A program made the position numbers and the translations under genes. The notes under the pieces are model-generated. The model did no database searches and was not told the DNA's origin. It saw only the letters and a list, made by a program, of their open reading frames with translations. Shown here in pieces: positions 1 through 6,017 of a DNA stretch of 6,180 nt. Position 1 is the first letter of the stretch. The number at the start of each line of letters is the position of its first letter. Origin of the DNA: VFMC01 sp039796935. Its GTDB lineage: Bacteria; Actinomycetota; Acidimicrobiia; Acidimicrobiales; Ilumatobacteraceae. The stretch is from contig JBDKIV010000220.1 in NCBI GenBank assembly GCA_039796935.1, positions 1 through 6,180 of the forward strand, given 5' to 3'.

Positions 1-57
1 GACGACATGCAGAAGATGGCCGAGAGCAACAAGGCGTTCGCTCACTACCGCTACTGA
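1..57 (+). CDS. 3' end of an unrecognised gene (partial, starts before the window)
   Basis: Frame 1 is open from the first base to a TGA at 55-57 and encodes the last 18 residues, DDMQKMAESNKAFAHYRY. The composition (Asp, Lys, Met, Asn, aromatic Tyr/His end) looks like a genuine soluble protein tail, and nearly every codon ends in G or C. A strong hairpin begins 18 nt after the stop, as expected at the end of a transcription unit. The fragment is too short to assign a family and I do not recognise it. It is separated by the hairpin from the lipoprotein gene on the same strand, so the two are probably not one operon. Confidence 0.6.
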   Translation, partial: DDMQKMAESNKAFAHYRY

Positions 58-74
58 TCGTCGCCCGATCTCGT

Positions 75-109
75 CGAACGAACCCGCCCCGATGGGGCGG
101 GTTCGTTCG
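75..109 (+). terminator. Perfect 16-bp hairpin, probable intrinsic-type terminator
   Basis: The left arm at 75-90 (cgaacgaacccgcccc) is exactly complementary to the right arm at 94-109 (ggggcgggttcgttcg), with a 3-nt gat loop. It lies 18 nt after the stop of the upstream gene. There is no T-rich run after the stem, so it is not a classical rho-independent terminator; U-poor hairpins of this kind are common after actinobacterial genes. Only 34 nt separate it from the lipoprotein start. That leaves little room for a promoter, so either the promoter overlaps the hairpin or some transcription reads through. Confidence 0.75.
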
Positions 110-143
110 CGTCGGGAACCGGATGGACGACGGGTGACGTCCA

Positions 144-2192
144 ATGGCCATGCGTTCGTTCACCCATCGCGCCGCGGTCCTCCTCGGTGGTACTGCTCTC
201 GTACTCTCGGCCGTCGGTTGCGCGGGTGACGACCCCGACGCTCGGTCGTCATCGGCGACCGAGACGACTGCTCGTTCCGTGTCGGTGCCGACCGGGTCGA
301 CACCGACCAGGGTCTCGGGCGGCTTCGGCTCGTCGAGGCTCCAGTTCTTCGGAGCGTGCGACGACCTCTTGGCCTACCTGAAGACCGAGACGCTCGAGAG
401 GGTGACGGCATGGGGGCTCGGCTACGGGGGCTATTACCCGGTGATGGGACGTGGCGAGATGACGGCGGCGACCGAGGTGCCGATGGCGATGGACGACTCG
501 TCCGGCATGGCGCCCGCCTCGACGGCACCCGACTACTCGACGACGAACACCCAAGAGCAGGGCGTCGACGAAGGCGACATGGTCGAGACCGATGGTCGGA
601 GCATCTTCGTCGCCAGCCCCGACGGGGTCAGGATCGTCGATGTGCAGCGTGCCGACGTCGTCGAGCGCCTCGATGTCCCAGACGGCGAGCACCAGTTGTT
701 GCTCGACGGCGAGCGACTGCTCGTGGTGACGAGGCTGTGGACCGGCGCCGACGAGACGGTCGCCTCGCTGTTCGACGTCGGCGACGTCGACAGCCCGGTC
801 CTCGTGAGGCGCACCCACGTCGAAGGACGCCTGGTCGCAGCGCGTGCGGTCGAGGGAACCGCTCGGCTCGTGTTGTCGTCGTCGATCGCAGGCCGGCTCG
901 ACTTCGTCGCCCCGGATCGCTTCGGGCTCGACGAAGAGCGGGCGCTCGCCGCGAACCGCGCGGTGATCGAGTCGTCGACGATCGAGGACTGGATGCCGCG
1001 CTGGTTCGACGAGACCGACACCGGCGACTACGGGCCGATCGGCGAGGCGCTCGACTGCAGCAACGTTGCCGCACCGCGTGACTTCGCCGGCCTTGGCATC
1101 TCGTGGATCGCGACGATCGATCTCGACGCGGGCAGCGATGACGTTCCCTCTCAGCCGATCGGTAGTGCCGGCATCGTCTCGACGGGTGACACGGTCTACG
1201 CCTCGACCGAGCACCTCTATCTCGCCACGGTGCCCTGGGACTGGTACGCGGGTGGCCAGGGCGACATCGAGGGACAACCGCCGACGCTCATCCATCAGTT
1301 CGAACTCGATGCACTCGGGAGCGCGTCGTACCGGGCATCGGGAGAGGTGCCGGGGAGACTCGTCAACCAGTTCGCGATGAGCGAGCACGACGGCGTGCTC
1401 CGAGTGGCCTCGACCGTCGATCAGTGGTCCGACACGCCGAGTGCGTCGGCGGTGTATGCGCTGCGTCCCGAAGGTGACGAACTCGTCCAGATCGGTGCGG
1501 TCGAAGGTCTGGGCGTGACCGAGCAGATCTACGCCGTGCGGTTCATCGGTCCGACCGCCTACGTGGTGACGTTCCGTCGGACGGACCCGCTGTACGTGAT
1601 CGACCTCACCGATCCGACCGCTCCGGTGGTGGCGGGCGAGCTGAAGATCCCGGGATACTCCGCCTATCTGCACCCCGTCGCCGACGGACTGCTGCTCGGT
1701 GTCGGCCAGGATGCCGACGAGCAGGGCTTCACCCGTGGTACGAAGCTGTCGCTGTTCGACGTGAGCGACCCGTCGGCACCGGTCGAGGTCTCGTCGTTGA
1801 TGGTCGGCGGGTCGAGCGAGGCCGAGTGGGACCATCATGCGTTCCTGTTCTGGCCCGAGGACGGGACGATCGTCATCCCGACGTCGCCGATGTGGGGGCC
1901 GTGCCCGGTCGGCGCATCCTGTCTCGCCGATGGCTTCCGCGGCCCGGCGGGGGGTGCGGTCGTGGTGCAGTTGGTCGACGGTCGACTCGAGGCGCGTGGA
2001 GTGGTTCAGCAGTCGACCGAGCCCTCCACCGGGTGCTGGAACCCGATGCAGCGCTCGGTCGTCATCGGGTCCGAGCTCGTGACCATCGGCTTCGACCGGG
2101 CGACCTTCAGCGATCGTGCGAGCTTGGCGCTGCGCGATTCCGCCACGTGGGGGACGCCCGACCAATACGGATGCGGGTACTGGATCGACTGA
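144..2192 (+). CDS. Exported lipoprotein, COG4880 / Beta_propel (PF09826) family
   Basis: This 682-residue protein is probably anchored on the outer face of the cytoplasmic membrane. Residues 1-26 form a lipoprotein signal: basic start, hydrophobic stretch AVLLGGTALVLSAVG, and lipobox AVGC with C26 as the lipidated residue. A Ser/Thr-rich linker follows (about 27-60). Family hallmarks are the STTNTQEQGVDEGDMVETDG block (132-151), then blade-like beta repeats, including YAVRFIGPTAYVVTFRRTDP, LYVIDLTDPTAPVV, GELKIPGYSAYLHP and KLSLFDVSDPSAPVEV. The mature part has six cysteines (C72, C305, C587, C593, C631, C677), plausible disulfide partners outside the cell. The family is annotated as secreted proteins with a beta-propeller distantly related to WD-40; the biochemical role is unknown. 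ATG 144 is chosen because an in-frame TGA at 135-137 blocks longer starts; ATG 150 is the only close alternative. The SD is weak (cggg at 131-134). Confidence 0.92.
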   Translation: MAMRSFTHRAAVLLGGTALVLSAVGCAGDDPDARSSSATETTARSVSVPTGSTPTRVSGGFGSSRLQFFGACDDLLAYLKTETLERVTAWGLGYGGYYPVMGRGEMTAATEVPMAMDDSSGMAPASTAPDYSTTNTQEQGVDEGDMVETDGRSIFVASPDGVRIVDVQRADVVERLDVPDGEHQLLLDGERLLVVTRLWTGADETVASLFDVGDVDSPVLVRRTHVEGRLVAARAVEGTARLVLSSSIAGRLDFVAPDRFGLDEERALAANRAVIESSTIEDWMPRWFDETDTGDYGPIGEALDCSNVAAPRDFAGLGISWIATIDLDAGSDDVPSQPIGSAGIVSTGDTVYASTEHLYLATVPWDWYAGGQGDIEGQPPTLIHQFELDALGSASYRASGEVPGRLVNQFAMSEHDGVLRVASTVDQWSDTPSASAVYALRPEGDELVQIGAVEGLGVTEQIYAVRFIGPTAYVVTFRRTDPLYVIDLTDPTAPVVAGELKIPGYSAYLHPVADGLLLGVGQDADEQGFTRGTKLSLFDVSDPSAPVEVSSLMVGGSSEAEWDHHAFLFWPEDGTIVIPTSPMWGPCPVGASCLADGFRGPAGGAVVVQLVDGRLEARGVVQQSTEPSTGCWNPMQRSVVIGSELVTIGFDRATFSDRASLALRDSATWGTPDQYGCGYWID

Positions 2193-2205
2193 CCGGCCCA
2201 CACCA

Positions 2206-2233
2206 GGTTCAGGGCGCCAGATTCAGGGCATCA
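2206..2233. repeat. Degenerate 14-nt tandem pair in the convergent gap
   Basis: Two adjacent 14-nt units (2206-2219 and 2220-2233) match at 11 of 14 positions and share ttcagggc. The second unit covers the stop codon of the minus-strand secreted-protein gene. A reverse-oriented copy of the core, ccctgaa, lies at 2258-2264 inside that gene, so a weak 7-bp stem with a long loop is possible. No convincing terminator hairpin is seen in the 30-bp gap between the two convergent stops. The repeat may be chance. Confidence 0.35.
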
Positions 2234-3362
2234 CGTTCACGGCTCGCAGGTCACCGACCCTGAACGTCACCGGCGACGAAGCCCACACGTAGTCGTCGAG
2301 CGACTCGGTGTATCCGTCGACCCAGAACACGATGGTGTAGGTCACGTGGGCGGTGAGCGTCACGCGGCCCGGCCCCGGCGGCGTCCATCGGCATGGCCCG
2401 CCGACCCCGGGCCGGCCGTGATCGGGCAGGGGAGGGGCGGCCGGGACCGAGGCCGGACTGCGGGTGGGGGCGACGCCGGGGATGCAGGCGACCCGGATCC
2501 GGGCCGGTGGGCTCGGACGTCTCGGGTCGGGTTCGAACCAGACCTCGACGTCGAGGCGGCGTGGGGCCGCCACGAGCACGAGCGACGAGCCGCGATACCG
2601 GACCGTCGGCGATCGCTGCGTGACCCAGGCGTCGGGGCGGATCGCCAGCCAGACCGGGGATCGTGTGACGAGACCGCCGTAGCGCTCGACGACGACGGGG
2701 GTGGCGACGGTGGGCCTGGTGAGACGGAGGTCGTTACGGAGCACGTCGATGCGCCGGCGTGGGTCGAGTAGCGGGTCGGTGAGCGGTACCGAGATCAGCC
2801 CGCGGAAGTTGACCCCGTAGAACGTGCGGTCGCAGAACACCGAGAAGGTTCGGGTGGCCGAGGCGAGCGGACCGCGCGTCGCGAGCCCGAGGACGTCGAG
2901 CGGGAGCTCGCCTGGCGGTAGCTCGAACGCCACGGCTGCGCCCTCGACGAAGTGGTACGCGCTCGTGACGGTGGTGCCGGCGCGAACTCGTCGCCCGTCG
3001 GAGAGCAGGAAACCGTTGCGGTCCGCGGTGAGCGAACAGCCCGTGGTGCCGCCGCCGCCGTGGCGAGCGAATCTCGAGTTCGACGGTATGAGCGTGAGGC
3101 GCTGCACGCCGCCGTCGGCATCTCGTGTGGTGACCGATCGTCTGGTCGCCAGCGCAACGGGAGGTTGCGTGGCTCGAACCGATGTGACCGTCTCGAGCCG
3201 AGCCGCCGATGCCGTGTTCGGTCCCGCGATCGGCCCTGCGTTCGGTCCCGCGACGGCCGCCGCCAGGCAGACGGCCAGGAACGACCCCGCCACGACCGGA
3301 CGGGAGGAGCGGCGCCGCCGAGGGTGGAGGTCGATGCGGGCGTCGTGACTCGCGTGATCCAT
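2223..3362 (-). CDS. Secreted protein of unknown function
   Basis: This is a 379-residue exported protein whose family I do not recognise. Residues 1-21 are basic (RRRR at 15-18), followed by a hydrophobic core PVVAGSFLAVCLAAAVAG (22-39). Signal peptidase I could cut after AVA (36-38) or after ASA (51-53). The Arg run is not a good twin-arginine motif, so Sec export is more likely. The mature part is rich in beta-prone segments, with four cysteines (C109, C177, C293, C324), a Pro-rich linker (about 295-323) and an aromatic C-terminal segment (TYTIVFWVDGYTESLDDYVW, 341-360). No lipobox, membrane anchor or catalytic motif is evident. The gene ends the minus-strand run, 39 bp after the RNase H-like gene. 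The ATG at 3362 has a weak SD (gggacgg, 3371-3377) 8 nt upstream. The clear signal peptide makes the reading frame reliable; the function is open. Confidence 0.8.
   Translation of the reverse strand: MDHASHDARIDLHPRRRRSSRPVVAGSFLAVCLAAAVAGPNAGPIAGPNTASAARLETVTSVRATQPPVALATRRSVTTRDADGGVQRLTLIPSNSRFARHGGGGTTGCSLTADRNGFLLSDGRRVRAGTTVTSAYHFVEGAAVAFELPPGELPLDVLGLATRGPLASATRTFSVFCDRTFYGVNFRGLISVPLTDPLLDPRRRIDVLRNDLRLTRPTVATPVVVERYGGLVTRSPVWLAIRPDAWVTQRSPTVRYRGSSLVLVAAPRRLDVEVWFEPDPRRPSPPARIRVACIPGVAPTRSPASVPAAPPLPDHGRPGVGGPCRWTPPGPGRVTLTAHVTYTIVFWVDGYTESLDDYVWASSPVTFRVGDLRAVNVMP
3217..3252 (-). repeat. Three 12-nt tandem units encoding GPNA-GPIA-GPNT
   Basis: On the plus strand the units are ttcggtcccgcg (3217-3228), atcggccctgcg (3229-3240) and ttcggtcccgcg (3241-3252). 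Units 1 and 3 are identical; unit 2 differs at three positions. They encode residues 39-50 of the secreted protein, between its hydrophobic signal core and the ASA cleavage-like site. This is an in-frame microsatellite-like expansion whose length could vary without breaking the gene. Confidence 0.7.
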
Positions 3363-3401
3363 GCACTGGACCGTCCCGGTCGGAGTGGGTCAGCGCACGG
3401 A

Positions 3402-4319
3402 TCAAGCCAGCAGCGGCGACACCTCGGTGCCGAGCACCCAACCCTCCTCGGCCACGACGGCCAGGCGGTCGGCATCGACGAGGTCGGGTCCGAACCATCC
3501 CCCCAACCGATCGTCACGGTCGAGTTCGACGAGATGCTCGGCCAGGCAGAGCACCTGCGCTGCATCTCGTACGGGATGGCGTGCCAGATCGACGTCGATC
3601 GCCGATGGCCAGGCCTCGGCGATGACGATCGAATCGGGCAGACCATGACGAGGGTCGGATACCAGGTCGGTCTCGAACGGCCAGACGACGGTTCGGCGGC
3701 GAAGCGCCGGGTGATCGCGGATCGCTGAGAGCACGGGGATCGCCGTCAGTGTCTGGCTGCCGACGCTGCCCGCTCCGGCGAGCTGCCACACCGAAGCGGG
3801 GTGTCGTCGTCGTGCTCGCAGCGCCTGCTCGGTCCGGCGCCATTCGCCGAGGGATTCGCCCGACGGACAACAGTGGGGGAATCCCGGTGGCTTGGTCCGC
3901 TGCAGCGACGGTCGCACGCTCGCCGCCGAGGTGGTTCCCCAGAACGGTCCGGGCCCCGGGCTGATCGTCGCGTTGAGGGCTGCGGCGACGTCGAACCGGT
4001 TGTTGTCGTTGTCCGGTCGGTCGACGAGCATCGTCGAGACGAGGTCCCAGGTGAAGCGCCAGGGAGCGTTCGTCGTGCAGCCCAGGAGTCGGGCGAACCC
4101 CTGCGGGTAGCCGAGCGCCACGTCGACGGCGATGAGGACCGAGCCCGGCCGATCGACGAGGGCGCTGCAGAGGCGGGCGGCTGCCTGGTGCCGTGTCGGC
4201 GGGTTGTGCAGCTGCGTCTGTCGGCTCTCGACGTCGAGCACGCAGATCCAGATCGAGTCGGCTCCGATGGTCGGGCGTGAGCTGGCGCTCCAGTCGACCG
4301 TGACGACGGTGTCGAACAT
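3402..4319 (-). CDS. RNase H-fold (DUF429-like) protein, predicted nuclease or nucleotide-binding
   Basis: Counting from ATG 4319 the product has 305 residues. It opens with a beta strand ending in an acidic residue (VVTVDWSA, D9), then LIAVDVALGYP (D66), an Asn-rich block DNDNNRFDVAAALN (103-116), EWRRTE (159-164), VWQLAGAGSVGSQ (177-189), VWPFET (212-217), IAEAWPS (E235), DAAQV (D252) and EEGWVLG near the end (291-297). An early Asp, a second Asp before G-[YL]-P, and a Glu in an E-x-[YWH]-P context are the pattern of the DUF429 predicted RNase H-fold family. I infer the fold from these motifs; no reaction is established. Some related proteobacterial proteins carry molybdopterin or cobalamin labels that I would not trust. 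An in-frame GTG at 4331 would add four residues, but it overlaps the best SD (cgaggg, 4331-4336), so ATG 4319 is preferred. It lies 30 bp after the NUDIX gene. Confidence 0.8.
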   Translation of the reverse strand: MFDTVVTVDWSASSRPTIGADSIWICVLDVESRQTQLHNPPTRHQAAARLCSALVDRPGSVLIAVDVALGYPQGFARLLGCTTNAPWRFTWDLVSTMLVDRPDNDNNRFDVAAALNATISPGPGPFWGTTSAASVRPSLQRTKPPGFPHCCPSGESLGEWRRTEQALRARRRHPASVWQLAGAGSVGSQTLTAIPVLSAIRDHPALRRRTVVWPFETDLVSDPRHGLPDSIVIAEAWPSAIDVDLARHPVRDAAQVLCLAEHLVELDRDDRLGGWFGPDLVDADRLAVVAEEGWVLGTEVSPLLA

Positions 4320-4330
4320 CGGCGGACGCA

Positions 4331-4336
4331 CCCTCG
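4331..4336 (-). promoter_or_regulatory. Shine-Dalgarno site favouring ATG 4319
   Basis: Read on the minus strand this is cgaggg, 11 nt before ATG 4319. It overlaps the alternative GTG at 4331-4329, so it cannot serve that start. The spacing is slightly long, so the start call stays moderate. Confidence 0.45.
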
Positions 4337-4349
4337 ACGTCCGCTCGTC

Positions 4350-4826
4350 TCAGGCTGCGGTCTCGACGATGATCCGCAGGTGCGGCCATGCAGCGGCGAA
4401 GCCGCCGTGGAGTTCGAGACGGGACACCTCGTCCGTCGTCACCCAGGCAACGGCGTCGGTCTCGAAGTTCATCGACTCCCCGAACGGGTGCTCGACCTCG
4501 ACCACCAGTGTGGTGTACGACCAGTCGCTCGCCGGGGCGAACACGTACGAGCCGAGCACGCGGTGATCGGACGGGATGTCCCCGACCTCTTCGCCCGCTT
4601 CGCGCAATGCCGCCTCGTAGGCGGTCTCGCCCTCGTCGAGCGCACCGCCGGCGCAACTCCAGGTGCCCCCCTCGTGGGCGAAGGCCGACCGTTTCTGGAG
4701 CATCACCCGAGTCGGACGCCCGTGGGGCCGGTGCACGAACACCACCCCTGCTGCTCCGAAGACTCCCCATCGGACATGTCCGTCCGAACACCGCAAGAAC
4801 CCGTCGCCTGATCGCCGTGACATCAT
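4350..4826 (-). CDS. NUDIX hydrolase
   Basis: The product is 158 residues from ATG 4826, a normal length for a single-domain NUDIX protein. NUDIX enzymes hydrolyse a nucleoside diphosphate linked to another group, using Mg2+ or Mn2+. The NUDIX box is complete: G61, E67, then R75-E76, E79-E80 and G82 (GALDEGETAYEAALREAGEEVGD), with the metal-binding Glu pair present. The last box position, usually hydrophobic, is Asp83. The N-terminal motif RCSDGHVRWGVFGAAGVV (12-29) precedes the first core strand and is typical of an actinobacterial subgroup; with only one Cys it is not a zinc ribbon. WVTTDEV (128-134) is the usual C-terminal NUDIX segment. The substrate cannot be predicted. ATG 4832, 4826 and 4823 are all in frame; a ggcagg SD abuts 4832 but sits 6 nt before 4826, so 4826 is preferred. 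It follows the TPR-like gene by about 42 bp. Confidence 0.92.
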   Translation of the reverse strand: MMSRRSGDGFLRCSDGHVRWGVFGAAGVVFVHRPHGRPTRVMLQKRSAFAHEGGTWSCAGGALDEGETAYEAALREAGEEVGDIPSDHRVLGSYVFAPASDWSYTTLVVEVEHPFGESMNFETDAVAWVTTDEVSRLELHGGFAAAWPHLRIIVETAA

Positions 4827-4832
4827 CGACAT

Positions 4833-4838
4833 CCTGCC
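4833..4838 (-). promoter_or_regulatory. Shine-Dalgarno site deciding the NUDIX start
   Basis: Minus-strand ggcagg lies directly against ATG 4832, 6 nt before ATG 4826 and 9 nt before ATG 4823. The spacing supports 4826 or 4823 over 4832. Confidence 0.5.
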
Positions 4839-4868
4839 AGAGGTGGGCGGTGGTCGCCCGTGTCGCCG

Positions 4869-6017
4869 TCAGAGGCTCCGAAGCTGGCGATCCAGTTCGG
4901 CGACGACCGGGTGCCCGGGGCCGAGGAGGATCTGCAGTTCGTCGATGGTCGCGGTGAGGAGTTCTGCAGCCGAACGAGGCTGGCCGAGCGCGCGGTGGTA
5001 CGAGGCGGCGACCGAGCGGGCACTCGTCCACAGGGTCGTCGCCGGGGCGACGACCGATGGATCGGTCGAGACGACGTGGAGTGCCCATCGAAGCGCGCCG
5101 AGGTAGTCGCCGGTCTCTGCGAGAGCTGCGCCGAGGTCGAGTTCGAGCTCGGCGCAGGTGAGCATCATCGACGAAGGAGCGACGTCACCGTCGTCGACGA
5201 TCCGTTCGAGCGCAATGTGGATGCGTCGGACCGCTTCGAGCGAGAAGCGAACGCTCGACTCGAGGTCACCCGCCGCGCGTGCCGAGCGTGCTGTGCGGTG
5301 GAAGGCGCGGATCATGCGGTCGCTGGCCGGGTTGCCGCTGGCATCGAGCGCTGGCCAGGCTTCGAGGAAGTAGTTGATGGCTTCGTCGTGACGCTCGAGC
5401 CGAGCGCACAGCTCGGCTGCCGACAGGCGCCACTCGGGAAGGGTCGTGTCTCGGGCCAACGCCCGTGCCGACCGGTGGAAGATGGCTCGCTCGAGTCGGT
5501 CGAGGGCTCGGGCCGGCTCGGTGTCGAGCGCCTCGCGGTAGGCATGCAGCGCCGATCGCTCGGCGTGCACCGATCCGTACAGGTACCCGACCTCGTCGGC
5601 CCACTCGACGGCTGCACGGAAGTGCCGACCGCGACGTGCAGGCTGCGCGCCGAACGAGCGCTGGACGAACGCTGCCACGAACGCCCTGATCTCGTCGAGA
5701 TCCTCGACGCCCTCGGCGTCGGCGAGGTCGCAGGCGGCTGTGACGATGCGCTGCGGCCATCGGGAGTCGATGTCGCCGACGGCGATCTCGAGGAGCTCAC
5801 CGAGCAACAGCACCCGCTGCTCGAGCGGTGCCCTCGGCGCTGTGGTGCCCAGCCCGAGGCGACCGACGATCAGGTGATGGATGCGAGCGAGGTCTGCGCC
5901 GTCGGTGAGCGCGTCGAGGAGGCGGATACCGAGCAGACCGGCGGCGTGCTCGATCGCTCGCTGCCGATCGCTCGAATCGAGCACGGCGGGGACGAAGGGG
6001 GGTTCGGTCGGAGTCAC
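4869..6017 (-). CDS. TPR-like alpha-helical repeat protein
   Basis: The product is 382 residues from GTG 6017, soluble, with no signal peptide or membrane segment. It is almost entirely helical, rich in Ala, Leu, Arg and Glu. TPR-like helix pairs are clearest in the second half: about 185-214 (LERHDEAINYFLEAWPAL), 222-260 (RAAGDLESSVRFSLEAV), 272-306 (LGAALAETGDYLGALRWALHVV) and 319-369, ending LGPGHPVVAELDRQL, as in kinesin-light-chain-type TPRs. Such repeats bind other proteins. No kinase, ATPase or DNA-binding domain is visible, so the partner is unknown. The frame stays open to GTG 6137, but the extra 40 residues are Arg-rich, have poor third-position GC, and overlap a better coding frame that stops at 6014. 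GTG 6017 shares GTGA with that stop, indicating translational coupling and explaining the lack of an SD. GTG 6059, with gagg 8 nt upstream, is the next alternative. Confidence 0.85.
   Translation of the reverse strand: MTPTEPPFVPAVLDSSDRQRAIEHAAGLLGIRLLDALTDGADLARIHHLIVGRLGLGTTAPRAPLEQRVLLLGELLEIAVGDIDSRWPQRIVTAACDLADAEGVEDLDEIRAFVAAFVQRSFGAQPARRGRHFRAAVEWADEVGYLYGSVHAERSALHAYREALDTEPARALDRLERAIFHRSARALARDTTLPEWRLSAAELCARLERHDEAINYFLEAWPALDASGNPASDRMIRAFHRTARSARAAGDLESSVRFSLEAVRRIHIALERIVDDGDVAPSSMMLTCAELELDLGAALAETGDYLGALRWALHVVSTDPSVVAPATTLWTSARSVAASYHRALGQPRSAAELLTATIDELQILLGPGHPVVAELDRQLRSL
6014..6017 (-). other. GTGA stop/start overlap (translational coupling)
   Basis: On the minus strand, GTG (6017-6015) starts the TPR-like gene and TGA (6016-6014) stops the gene entering from the right edge. 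The shared four bases are a standard bacterial coupling arrangement and fix both gene ends. Confidence 0.65.

Noticed and set aside
249..2201. A 650-codon minus-strand open frame opposite the lipoprotein gene
   Set aside because: The plus-strand product has a lipoprotein signal and clear COG4880 motifs. The antisense translation is an Arg/His/Asp-rich, low-complexity product typical of the complement of GC-rich coding DNA.
2222..2264. ttcaggg ... ccctgaa inverted repeat as a terminator for the convergent genes
   Set aside because: Only 7 bp of pairing with a 29-nt loop, no T-run, and it lies mostly inside the secreted-protein coding region.
2346..3728. Several plus-strand open frames opposite the secreted-protein gene
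   Set aside because: They are mutually overlapping, Arg/Gly-rich and without signals or domains, whereas the minus strand has a signal peptide and coherent composition.
3514..5088. A 524-codon minus-strand open frame spanning the RNase H-like, NUDIX and TPR-like genes
   Set aside because: It is in another frame from all three, is dominated by Arg, Pro and Ser, and would destroy the intact NUDIX box and DUF429-like motifs.
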